DNA from: Hsuehochloa calcarea | Taxonomy: Eukaryota > Streptophyta > Magnoliopsida > Poales > Poaceae | NCBI GenBank assembly: GCA_036346395.1 | Contig: CM070594.1 | Coordinates: 27,623,385-27,687,384, forward strand | Direction: 5' to 3' | Length of the DNA stretch: 64,000 nucleotides | Part shown: piece after piece, positions 21,246-32,306 of the stretch | How positions within the stretch are numbered: the first letter of the stretch is position 1 | Layout of the letters: the number at the start of each line of letters is the position of its first letter | The notes under the pieces: generated by a model | Databases searched by the model: none | What the model was told of the DNA's origin: nothing | Seen by the model: only the letters and a program-made list of their open reading frames with translations | Program-made: the position numbers and the translations under genes

Positions 21246-22655
21246 GTCTAATGCATTATTATCTGCTCTTGGCTGCTCATTAATTTCGATGCCAATATCT
21301 TATTTCAAATATTTCAAATATACTATATTATCACCTTTAAAATGCCCTTACATACTCTTACTACAATTGACCATAGATTCCTAACACATCTATTTACATG
21401 TTTTTTTTGTCAACATTTAGAACGATCAAGCTGTTACACTACTACAAATCAGATTTATGCTTTTCTATTCATCGATAAACACAGCCACACAACACCAATC
21501 CATCATCTAATATTACCTATCTACTGTCTCATAGTTACCGACCACTACCTAATTTCCAATGCTTTATGCTTCCACCTGATATGTTCCTCTCTATCTACAT
21601 ATTTTAATAAATGTTATGGTTTACTTATGAGTTTTACTTCTATGCTAATGTCGTTGAATATTATACTCTCGTGGTGGATTGAGATTGTGAAGTTCAAATT
21701 GCGTCATGGCATTCATTCTTGAACCTTGGACTACGTGGGAGGCAAGGGTTGTTTCTTTTGAGTTCCCCATCATATATTGGACGGGCATGAGGTCCCCGTC
21801 ATGTATTGGACGGGCTTGAGGTCCCTGTGCCTGAGGGCACAGGCTTGGGTATGCATCGACGGATGCACTACTTAGCATTACCGGTAATTGCAAAGAAGAA
21901 AGACAGAGCATTCATATCATATGCATTGCATTCCAGTGTAAGAGATTTATTTATGGTTCCTTGCTGATATTCATGTGATGAATTGATATCCTTGTTGGCT
22001 ACTTATGATGTTTTCTTGATTATCCCTGTTGTACTTTGCTGAGTCATGGACTTATGCTTGTTGTTGTTTTTCTTTTAGGTACCTCTCGAGGCAATGACAT
22101 ATATGAGAAGGGGTAGTTTGGTGCACTTCACTTATATTCACTTATGGCAAATAAATTAGATTGTTTACCCAAGTCTCATACTCTTGCCAGTACTTTTATG
22201 TTTCGGACAGAGTTCACCCTTCGCGGTGATGGATTTATTTGTACTCGTGGTAGCCAAGAATTATGGTGGATGTTTCATTTGATGCTTTAATCTTAGTTTT
22301 TGATCTGTTAGTTCCATTGGATAGAATAACATGAACGTCTTGATTAGTTTTACCCCTCATTTTTCTGGTGAGTCTTGATGATTTAGTTTTAATTGATAAG
22401 GAGCTACTCTCATTTTGTTCCTTTATCCTTTTAGTTCGGTTTGGATGAGAAATAGCTTGAGCTATGCCTAAGTATTCATTAGTTGACTTGCGGTAGTAAT
22501 ATTCTGGTCTATTTGAAGCTTGTGTTAGTTCTTGTTGATTTAAATTAAGTCATTCGTAGCTGTATATTTTACTTAAAAATATTTTAGTAAATTGAAGTAA
22601 AAAGTTGTTGTAAGGTTGTTGAGTAGCATTTTAGGCCCTATGCTGGACTGGGGTG
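21246..22655 (+). repeat. Probable gypsy LTR remnant
   Basis: The 3' part carries marks seen in grass chromovirus LTRs: GTACTTTGCTGAGTC followed by a TTTAGGTACC segment (about 22030-22085), and an end GGGGTGTTACA at about 22645-22655. A short tandem repeat (GAGGTCCCCGTCATGTATTG, with partners at 21762-21825) lies upstream. No matching partner LTR or TSD was found and the left boundary is unclear. The 21246-21640 portion is AT-rich with nothing recognisable. Confidence 0.4.
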
Positions 22656-22665
22656 TTACACGTCC

Positions 22666-23345
22666 ATCTCGCACAAGCGAACCTCCCCGAATATCTCGCG
22701 CAGCACAGACATTGTAAAAGAAAGAATCATTAGGAGAGAATTTGAGTCACAATAGTTTTTCAATGGGGCGCAATATCACCGTGAACAGTATGCAATATTT
22801 TTTTCAACAGGTTGCAACATATCAAAGAATAGTAAGCAATATTTTTTTAACGATCGCAACATCAGAACCAGAAACAACAGAGGGATGACTTGCTGAGTTT
22901 TTCCGTGGCCGCGGTGGCAGCGTCCTAATCCGGTGGGGGTGGTGGAAGCTAGGGAGTAGCGGTTTGGTCTTTGTGGCTCAGCAATGGAGCTTGACAGGAA
23001 ATTCAGAGAGGCTTGGAAGCGGAGGCCTTCTCCTGGGGCTTCGGCTAGCCGCCTCCTCGCCGTTTGCCTCGGCCGACCGCTTCTCCAAGGCGCCTCCTCC
23101 GGAGCAGGCCGTCCATCTCACGCGAGCGAACCTCCTCTCGAATATCTCGCGCGGCACAAACATCATCAAAAAATAGAATCATTAGGAGAGAATTTGAGTC
23201 GCTTCATATTTTTCAACTGGATGCAACATCACCATGAACAATATGTAATATTTTTTACAACGGGTCGAAACATTGTTTTTCAACGGGTCGCAACATCTCA
23301 AAGAATAGTATTCAATATTTTTCTTCTAGGTCACAACATCTCAAA
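22666..23345 (+). repeat. Imperfect direct duplication, about 200 bp units
   Basis: GTCCATCTC, GAATATCTCGCGC and then GAATCATTAGGAGAGAATTT occur at about 22661-22755 and again at 23108-23200. Both copies continue into similar GCAACATCACCATGAACA and CAAAGAATAGTA stretches. The DNA between (22860-23105) is GC-rich. The unit may be a short non-autonomous element or old segmental copy; ends are not defined. Confidence 0.65.
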
Positions 23346-23680
23346 AATGCAGTACTGGGTACTCAGCGGTGGGCTCGGAGAAGGTAGCGGCGGCAGGCTA
23401 GCGAAGCGGCTGCCTCCTGGCGGCCTGGGACGGCAGCAGGTCCACAGGGAGGATGAGGGCCAGGCGCAGCTGGCGGCCCCAGACGAGCTGGCCGCCGTCG
23501 GGGATGGCGGCGCACCTAGCGGCAACGACAGGCAAGGGCGACACGTGTGTGGGCTAGGGCTAGGGCGATGCGGCGGCAGATGGGGAGGAGGCCCTCGACA
23601 CCGGCTCTGTTGCCGCCGGAGAGCGTCTCATGTATGGACATTGCAGCCATCTTTGGGGAGAAGCTTCGTCAATCTGCTTG

Positions 23681-23725
<45 letters not shown>
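23681..23725 (+). repeat. (GA)n microsatellite
   Basis: About 22 GA units with one ATA interruption near 23688-23690. Confidence 0.97.
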
Positions 23726-23726
<1 letters not shown>

Positions 23727-25309
23727 CATGGGAGGAATGAGTGACTCGGGGTAGGGAGGGGAATAAGTATTTCTGCAAAGAGTGAGATGAGGTGAATGGT
23801 CAAGCCACGTGGGCAGGGCGTGCGAGGGGTCTGAGAAAAAAGCTCGCTCCAGACGTAGGAATACTAACATTATCCATAAGAATAGAATGTCAAGACTACA
23901 TCTTGTGTTCCTCTATTTTTTGTTCATGTATGCGATTGGTCGTTGGCAATGCAACCCCATCCTCTTCACACGGAAAACAAAACGTTGAGTAATTCGGTCG
24001 GTTTAACTTTTTCCCATGAGAGCTGAGCAAATCCGAACAAAGTAAATTAGACGAGCCTAACTCAAATATAGGTATTTTCAATTTGATTACAAGAAACTGA
24101 AGAAAGTACGTTTTTCCTCACCGCAATCAGGGTCGCGAGCAAATAATTACTCCTTTCTAGAGCTGAAATAACAAAATCTGAAATGAAATTAGGAATTGTC
24201 AACACAAACATGAAAGAACCTACCTAGACATCTCAGGATGATCACTTGCAAGGCAAGGACGGCATCCACAATCACATGAACAAATGCTCTCCGTCGTTAG
24301 TTACCAGCTCCGTGCAGGCTGCACAGCTTCCGGATTGTGTTGCTTTTTACAGAGGCATCGATTCGATTCTTAACTCAAGCGTTAGATGAACCCCAAAATT
24401 AATAAGAAAGCTAACTACATCCGAGTAGACATTTTTTTCTTGAAAGTATTAAGTTAGAGTTTTGATCAGTGTCAGAGCACGAGCATGTGTCTTGCTGATA
24501 CGAAATTCGTGAGATGTTCCAGCAATTATCCTATCTTTCACGCGGCTAACTGATCTTGCTTGCCACGTACAGCCAGGGTGGGATTCAGCTCGATCAGGGC
24601 GTGCGAATATTAGTAGTATATAGCCTAGGTAGTTTTAGCCTAGCCTGGGTAGTACTGTATCATATGTTAGTTCCAAGATGATAGCTTGCTAGAGTTCAGC
24701 ATAGGGCACGACGAAATGCTAGATTCGCCGTCAATACCTATCCTGCTGACTAAGCCGGGAAACATTCAGAGATTACTCATTTTCTGGTTCCACAAGCACA
24801 AGGGATGGAGCATTCATTTGGATTAATTCCTTATTTATCACTAGAAGTTGAGCGCATCTCAAAAATACCATTGCGAAAATATTCTTCTCTTCATTGCTAT
24901 CAGATCTCAACTATAATCCCTTTTTTTGCCACTTATGTCAGCTCCGTTAACTCTGATTGCCGTTAACCCCTCGGAAGGTGTTAGGTTTTTCTCAATCTAC
25001 CCAAATTACCCATTGCACCACATGTCATAATTCACCCCTTTCGCTCACACACCTTCCTCATCCTCACACCGCCCCCACCACCTGTGTCGCCTCCTCCCAC
25101 ACCACCTGCGTCATCCGTGCCGCCTATGGCCTCGCCTTCGCCACCAAGAACTGCTGCCTCCTCTAGCATCCGCCCTTACCACCTGTGTCGTACCGCCTTC
25201 GGCCTTCGCCCACAACACCCGTGCCACGTGCCACCTCTGGCCTCGCCTGTCCCCCCCCCCAACAAGTACCGCCGCCCCTGGCATTTGTCCCCACCACCTG
25301 CCCTGCGAT
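23726..25309. other. No gene recognised
   Basis: Mixed AT-rich DNA to about 24930, then a Pro/Thr/Ser-codon-like CCACCACC-rich stretch (25020-25300) that could encode the low-complexity linker of a gag-pol polyprotein, since a retropepsin follows in the same orientation. That link is only positional. Confidence 0.45.
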
Positions 25310-25525
25310 GGAGTGTGTTACAAATGGAATGCACAATCAAGGAGAAATCATGCGAGATGATCATCGATGGAGGAAGCTACACTAATGCATGCTTTGGGGC
25401 TGTCTACATGGAGGCATCCGGAACCACATTACGTGGAGTGGTTATACAACTCTGGAAGCCTCAAAATTACACGCATGGTCTGTGTATCATTTGCTATTGG
25501 GAGCTACATTGATAAGGTGGATTGC
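25310..25525 (+). pseudogene. Ty3/gypsy retropepsin fragment, cut by an LTR
   Basis: The plus-strand frame reads ECTIKEKSCEMIIDGGSYTN with the catalytic DGGS box. After one frameshift near 25385 it continues as HPEPHYVEWLYNSGSLKI and VSFAIGSYIDKVDC. This order (IIDGGS, HPxPYxxxWL, F.IG.Y.D.V.C) is typical of the pol protease of Ty3/gypsy elements. The homology stops at 25525 exactly where TGTAACATCCC starts, so an LTR has been inserted here. The host element is otherwise absent from the window. Confidence 0.75.
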
Positions 25526-26948
25526 TGTAACATCCCTATTTTCTTGTCTTTTTGAAAATTTTAAAATAAAAATAATCAGTTGAATTTTCTTGAATTAATT
25601 AAAGCTTAATTTGAAATTTTGAAAATTAAAACAATTTAATGTGAATAAAACAAACTTCAATTAAATTCAAAACTGATTTATTTGTGTTCCATTGGTCCCA
25701 AGGTATTTTCTGAATTTCACTAGGATTTTCCAATATCTTTTTATTATTTCTTGGAGTTCTATTTAATTTATTTCTCTTTTTAAAATCCCAAATTTTCAAA
25801 GATTTCTTGTAAAAAATTAATTTAAATTAATTATTTCAAATATTTTCTTTTATTTGGAGTTTTTGTAGTTAAATATTAAATCAAATCAATTCCAAATCTC
25901 AATCAAAATTCAAATTTCATCTTCAATCAAGTCATTTCTGAAATCCAAATCAATTCAAATCCTCAAAATTCGCTCGTCCAATTTCCTCTCCGTAGCCCAT
26001 TTGCTTCTTTCACCCCATGGCCCAACTCCCCTAGTTGGCCCACCTTCCCTCCTCCCGTGCCCTTGCTCTGTCAACACCTGAGCCGATGCCCAGGCCGCAC
26101 CGCTAGGTCGCGTCATGCGCGCCCACATCCGCCTACACCAATGCCTGTGCGCCATCACCGTGCAATCTTTTGGATCCTCAATTCCTAGTCACTTTCCATT
26201 GCAACTCGTTCTTAAATTGCATTCATATCGAAATCCAAAACCATCGCCTCTATCATTGATGTCAAAGTCGTGCCCGTGACCTATCCTCTAGCACACTCAT
26301 GCCTATTTCAGGAGTATCGCGTCCTCCTGGCACTCCTCTTTATTTTGCCTCAAACCCCAGCCCCTAGCTCACCGTCGTTCGGCTAGAACACCCCGTGTCG
26401 CCTCCTTCTCCATGTCCGGTCGTGCCGCCCTTGCGTTGATCTCCCTCTCCAGTGAGTGTTTTTTCCGTTTTGATCACATCACAATGCATTCCCAACTTCC
26501 CTCAATATTTTCCCTACCTTGATTAGGCCTTTGCGCCCACGTAGCAAGCTGCTATCCCTTCTTCTTCGCCTTCAGCCACCATCACCTCGTCGCCTTAGTT
26601 CCTTCCAGGCTTCCGGAAGGACCCGATGCGCTCTCCAAGCCGACGTCGATCCCGTGCTCACGTTGTCGCCCAGAGAACGCCACGGAGCCGCCTGCGTCAC
26701 CGTGCGCCACCAATGCCGCCGACACCTCCACCGTGCCGCTATCCAACACCACCGCTTATGATGTCACTGTGCCGCATTCCCGCACCGCCACCTCCCTCGC
26801 TTCCCTGAAGCCTTGGTGACCCATTTTGGCTATCACCAGCCACATCCGCACCGTTGTCCACCACCAGCGCTGTGCACCCGAGCCGCCAGCCACCTCCTCT
26901 GTTTTCCCCTCTGTCCCTCTCTCTCTCTCTCCCATTGACATATGGACC
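25526..26948 (+). repeat. Plus-strand chromovirus LTR, 5' segment
   Basis: It starts TGTAACATCCC, followed by an AT-rich U3 (to about 25960) and a GC-rich promoter-like part with GGCCCAACTCCC and GGCCCACC motifs, the same layout as the LTR at 2746-7734. It breaks off at 26948 where a CACTA terminus begins. The continuation is most likely 29061-29073 joined to 32307-34290. The bases just before it (ATTGC, 25521-25525) are the expected target-site copy, but no matching copy follows 34290. Confidence 0.6.
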
Positions 26949-27335
26949 CACTACTATAGAAAAAGTCTTCATAGACGGTTCAAAAATATCACCACAGACG
27001 GTTTCGTGAGCCGTCTGAGTTTATGAGTTAGTAATGACACAAGGTCATCATAGATGATTTTGAACCGTATGTCATGCATCGTCACAAACGTTATTAACTT
27101 CGAGAACCGCCTATGATAGTTCACTATCACAGACGGTTTATAGATGAAACTGTCATAGACGGTTTGTAGATAAAATCGTCTGTGGTAGCTAATGTGTCAC
27201 AGACAGTTTGTAGATGAAGTAGTCTGTGAGAGCTAATGTATTATAGATGATTTGTAGATTAAACCGTCTGTGAGAGCTGATGTATCATAGACGGTATGTC
27301 ATAAGGAATCGTCTATGATATTCTTTTGTATTGCT
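26949..27335. repeat. CACTA 3 left subterminal repeats
   Basis: The units CATAGACGGTTT, CACAGACGGTTT, AACCGTCTGTG and degenerate forms recur in both orientations, about every 25-40 bp. Confidence 0.85.
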
Positions 27336-27599
27336 AAATCTATTTATGTTTATTGGCTAGCCTTAGGAAATGCTGCCCATGCCCTCTGAAATAAGCTGAA
27401 ACACAATAAGTACATGTATACATCCAATTCACATTTATTTCAAAGACAAGCACATCCAATTCACATTTATTTCAGAAACAAGCACATTCAATTCACATTC
27501 ATTTCAGAAATAAGCACAACTAATTCACAAATTAATTAACTAAAATTAACTATTTATGTACATTTACACACATGTACCATTAAGTTCAATCTTATCCTA

Positions 27600-28980
27600 A
27601 TCAAGTTCAATCTACATTGTGGAACTTCCCATCTGGATTAATGACCTCACGGTTCAAGAATGCCGCAAACTGTCCTTGAATGTTTATGAGCTGGCCCTGT
27701 TCTAACGCAGTTGTATCGATGCTCCCAACCTGTCTCTAGGAAGATTAAATTTGTGCATATATAAATTGGTAAATATGAAATAATTATTGAAAGATTGGCA
27801 AACCTAAGGATCATTGGTCATTGCGGAACCGACGAGTAGTTCCATGTTGTGGCAAACATAGTATCCACGGCTGTTGCAGGCCGGCGGCTACTGGTGGTAC
27901 TGCAAAAATAGAATTGGTTAGTTCCAAAGGCATTACTACAAAGTGTTATATAGGATTAATGTGTACTAGCGACAACCGAGAAATTTAGATAGTGTCGCAG
28001 GATCCCTCCCTTGCATTTCCCTCCTTTAGCAAAGTACACGGCGAATGACTTAAGTGATTCCAAGAAGTTAGCCGTAGCCATTGCAATGGAAGGAAAGATT
28101 ACAATAGAGTTATCTATGGAGGAAATTTGTTTACCCATCGATTAATTGTCGGACAATTGTGAAGTCGTGTGCTGCTCTCTTTAGAAAATCTAGGTATATT
28201 ACCTTGTTCCGTTTTGGTATAATTACAAGTAGAATCCAATGGAAGCTACACAGATATGTCGCCATGGTCATTAAACCAAATTTCGTATTGATTATAAAGT
28301 ACAAATCAACAAGTATAGCCACTAGTGCAGCACTTACTCCTGGTTGTAGGGCAAAAGTATGAATTCCTTGTCGCGGTGAGCCAGCAATGACTCCGTCATG
28401 TAATCCTCGATGAATTTTGCATTCTCCTTGATGGTTTGTAAGGCGACTAAGCGTGGGTCGAGGAAACCTACCAGCGAGTTTTCGCAAATGTTTCATAGGA
28501 GCTCGTGAATTTTGAAGTTGCCCCAAGTTTCGGTCGAAAACCCTATTCCTTCTCCATTATCGTTTTGGTGAGCCATTTCTCGATTACTCATGGCTAGACC
28601 ATGTCCTTAGCACTATTTAGCTTTTTCGCACCTCAATTGATCTTCATATTACTCAGGTTCTCCCCTCCACGTGAACCACAAGCGCCGTTGTAGCCATCAC
28701 CGTCGGCGAACCATCTCAAAGCTTCCTCGGTCTTCTTTTTCATTCAGGTAGCATCCTTAAGTCGTGTAGATGCTCTAGCACCCACTTGTTTGCACGCTGT
28801 GAAGCTCAATTCTTGCATGCATGTTTGGCGAGGAACTCCTCGCTTTATCCGGTTAGCCGATGTGGATCACACGAGTCGTCGCCATGAGTACCATATCTGC
28901 ACTAGGGCACGAGGAATTTGTTCCGGCCTTTAGGTCGCGCCGCCATGGCGCATAGCATGCTCCGACCGACATTGTAGCTG
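27600..28980 (-). pseudogene. CACTA accessory protein with Ulp1/C48-like cysteine protease domain
   Basis: Minus-strand pieces in order. ARPKGRNKF and KHACKN-like N-terminal basic sequence (28950-28790). GNFKIHE near 28520, the segment reading DPRLVALQTIKENAKFIEDY (28480-28400), LAHRDKEFILLPY (28380-28350). Then FHWILLVIIPKRNKVIYLDF (about 28240-28180) with the catalytic His (HW) and Asp (YLD). Then NSRGYYVCHNMELLVGSAM (about 27870-27810) where the catalytic Cys is expected. Then LINIQGQFAAFLNREVINPD to the C-terminus near 27600. This architecture is common in grass En/Spm elements. AT-rich gaps between pieces look like introns. The catalytic Cys is replaced by Arg and several frames are broken. 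Confidence 0.75.
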
Positions 28981-29068
28981 AGCCATTAGGGTTAATCACA
29001 ACCATTTAATAGCTAATGATTGCTTAGGTTAATAAATGACTGTCTTAAAGAAGTGTAGTGTCTATTAC

Positions 29069-29073
29069 ACGTG
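29069..29073 (+). repeat. Target-site duplication, left copy (ACGTG)
   Basis: Five bases before the solo LTR. The partner at 32307-32311 is ATGTG; the single difference is a CpG to TpG change. Confidence 0.75.
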
Positions 29074-32000
29074 TGTCGGGACCCAAATATGCAAATCTGG
29101 ACCCTCTGTGTATTCTGCACTAGTCCAGGATCACGCTAGTGCACACAGTGTCAACATCGATGAAATATCACATCCATACAACGAATATAAGAATAAACGA
29201 ATACTTTGAATAACAAATAACTGTTGGGACCTGACGGTCGAGTTTTACATTTATTAAGCCATGCAAGGCTGACAATAAAGAATAAACTGCAGCGGAAACG
29301 AAATAAACTCCAGTGGGCTCCCATCAATTTACCATAAGCAACTGACTGGGATCAAGACCCTAACGATCAACCTTCATAGAACTCTTCTTCAAAAGCAGGT
29401 GTCGACTCTTCCACTTCTGTTGATTTGTTTAGCAAGAGTGAGTACACACCGTACTCGCAAGTCATACCACAGAATGCATTTATACATGATGGCTTATTCC
29501 AAAGAAATGGCTTCTGTGGTTATTTTGCAGAAATACAACATTTGCAATTGAATATAAATAATAGGTTGAAAACATAATTGAAAACAATTAAAGAATATTA
29601 ATTTAACAATTGATTTCACAAAGGACACACAGTTTATACAAGTTATTCACACAGCTGTACAAGTTATCTCACACAGCTGACCCTTCCCAAAAGTTTCATG
29701 AAAATCTACCCCTCGTGTGAAATTCCCGAGCATGTCCATAACCGAGGACGCGGCTATTCGAATAGATTGATTTAACACTCTGCAGAGGTTGTACACTTTA
29801 CCCACACGATACGATCAATGCGCCAACACCGTCATAACAAAACTTTTGAAACTTCATCTCAAGTATTATTACTCCCGGTGTGCTTTACCATCATACCAAC
29901 CCAAACACGGTAGCTTTGGCATAACACACCTTGTTGGACGGAAGCGGCGAACCGTCCCGTGATGTGCCCACATAGTAGCACACCTCCAGCCCATCACAAA
30001 TCTTAAAATACAACCTGAGTAATAATATCGAAAATCCATAACTTACTAAGTTAGGCCCAGCTCATACTAGGCATGTGGTCGTACAGTAAGGCTCAGTTCA
30101 ATGGCGCACAAAGTTAAGTCCTTAATTGACCAAGGCAAGACTTCTAATTTTTCCCAAATTACAAAGTTTAAAGCACATAATCACACAGAATCCACCACTT
30201 GCCTCAGTCCAAATCTTTTCCCACCCTGTTGATTAAGTGCAACACATGCCATTACGAGTAACAGCACACAGCACACACAGTTTTATCACACAGTTCCATA
30301 ATCACTTAGTCAAGTTTATAATTGCAACTCACATGAAATGATGACTCGTGGCATGGCTAAGCAATCTACTCGTATCTAACCAACCCACGTTGGTGCTACG
30401 ATAATATCAACTAATAATGAACCAACCTAGGGTGACAAAAGATCATTGCATACAATAGACAATGTGGATATAACAAATTGGATTAATAACTATCCCAAAA
30501 GCATTTAAATAAATACTTGAAATAGAATGCAATACATTGAAATAAAGTATTTTGAAAGCTGGGTTCAATATGATCAAAGGTATAACTTGCCTTGGAATAG
30601 ATCTAGATATTGGTCTTGGTCTTGAGGAGGTGCTCCTTCTTCAGCAAAATTTTCCGAAGTATCGACGTCTACTACATAAGCGAGACAAAAGAAACAAAAC
30701 AAATAAATAACAGAGGCAAAACAAACTCCAAAAATCAAATAAAATTCACCATTAAATAGATCTTGATTTTATATGAATTTACAAATTTGAATGGGCTCAA
30801 TCGGAGTTCGGATGCAAAAGATATGGGCTTTGTAAGTTTGAAATCAAATAAAACCCTAATTTGAATTTTATTGAATTTCCCGAATTGTTTTTATAAAGGA
30901 AAATCGAATTATTGCGCAATGCTTGCGCCAGCGAAGAAATTTTCGGAGAAGATAAATAAAATGAAAATCGACATGTGGGGCCCACACGTCGGTGACACGC
31001 TTTCGGTGGACTTGGGCTCACGGTGGACCAAGTCCACCGAGCCTCTGGATCTGGGTCGGGGCTGAGGTGGCGTACTCGCGTGCGTGTGGCACTGACGCGG
31101 CGCCTACATGGCTGACACGCAGGCACACGGGCTGAAGTGGACGCTGACGCGGGCTACCACGTCAGATCGACGGCGGCGACGGCTCGGAAACCAACGGCAA
31201 CGGCGAACGGCGGATCCTCACCGGCAGTGAGTGGTACCAGCGTGTAGCCCTCACTATTGTGAACCTGACGAGGTAGCTCTGGGTGGTTGAGGACGTCGGA
31301 GATGGCCGACGGCAAGGTTGAAGCGGCGGAGAGGTTCGGTTGTTGTCGGACGAGAGCTCCGGTGGGGTATTGGCGTCGGGGAAGGGCCCGAGAGGTAGAG
31401 GAGGCGACGGTGGACTCGGGGGTGCACTCGACGATGACACGGCGGTGACGACAGCGGCGCAATTTGATGGCGACGACACACGGCCGAGAACCTTAGACGG
31501 GAAATTGTGGCGGCACCAGGGCTTGGGAGGGGCAATTTGGTGAGGGGTTTTGGAGAGGGGGCTGCGGCGATTCTCGGGGACCTACTTATAGGTGTGGGGC
31601 AGCCTCGAGGTGACGTGCCGACGGCGGGGATCAAACTGCCCGAAACGAGCGTGCGAGGAAACGGGGATAGAAACGAATTCAAAGTTTGAATTTGAACGGA
31701 GTCGGTGCGGAAGAGATAAGATGAAGTCTGGTGAGGAAATCTGGGGATTTTAGTTAGCAGAAATGGACGCGGGGCGGAGCTTCTAGAAGCGCTAATGGCG
31801 GACACGGTCGCGGAGCCATGCGAGGAAGGAGACCGTGTCGGAGACAACGACACTGAAGCGGTCCCACCGGTCAGCGAGACGGCACCGGGTAAGGGCGAGG
31901 TGTGCGCGCGGGCGTCGATCCAAGCGTCCAGCGTTGATCCAACGGCGGGGAGGGATGGGCCGAGTGAACAGGAATGGGCTGAGTAGATTCGGCCCAACCA

Positions 32001-32306
32001 CTATTTGGAGATTTTAAATAGCTTTTCTATTTTAGAAAATACCAGAAATTCTAAATGGCATTAGAAATTATCAAATGAACTCAGAAAAATTCTAGAAAAT
32101 TCTAGAAAATATATCCAAGTGCATAGAATCCAAATAAAATAGTTTTGACTATTGTTCATGTTGACTTTAGCCATATTAATATGTTTTGTTACTCAAAGTC
32201 CAATATTAAGATTTTAAATTAATATTCAAATAGTTCCAAATGATGAGATTTTCAACTAGCAAATAAATAAAGGATTTTAAAAAGGTTTAAAAGTTGGGAT
32301 GTTACA
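29074..32306 (-). mobile_element. Solo LTR of a Ty3/gypsy chromovirus, 3,233 bp
   Basis: On the minus strand it starts TGTAACATCCCAAC at 32306 and ends GGGTCCCGACA at 29074, flanked by ACGTG and ATGTG. No PBS or gag follows one end and no PPT or pol precedes the other, so it is a solo LTR left by unequal recombination. Inside are a GC-rich promoter region (30930-31990) with GGGCCGA/GGCCCA motifs and a conserved block (29430-30660) shared with the LTRs at 2746-7734 and 32307-34290. The frames of 100-250 codons over the GC-rich part are Pro/Ser/Arg composition artefacts. Confidence 0.85.

Larger units (their letters stand above)
26949..29060 (-). mobile_element. Small CACTA element 3 (right end tentative)
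   Basis: The left terminus CACTACTATAGAAAAAG begins at 26949 and is followed to about 27335 by at least a dozen AGACGGTT/AACCGTCT-type subterminal repeats. The minus-strand Ulp1-like gene lies inside. The right end is proposed at GTGTAGTG (ends 29060) because the flanking sequence resumes LTR character there. However, the right TIR matches the left only in CACTAC, right subterminal repeats are not seen, and the flanking triplets (ACC, TCT) differ. The element may be deleted at its right side. Confidence 0.55.

Noticed and set aside
29041..29073. Right terminus of CACTA 3 as certain
   Set aside because: GTGTAGTG resembles a CACTA end but matches the left terminus only in six bases and the flanking triplets differ, so it is kept as tentative only.
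31254..31997. 247-codon minus-strand frame rich in Ser and Pro
   Set aside because: Lies inside the GC-rich promoter part of a solo LTR; multiple overlapping frames open; no domain.
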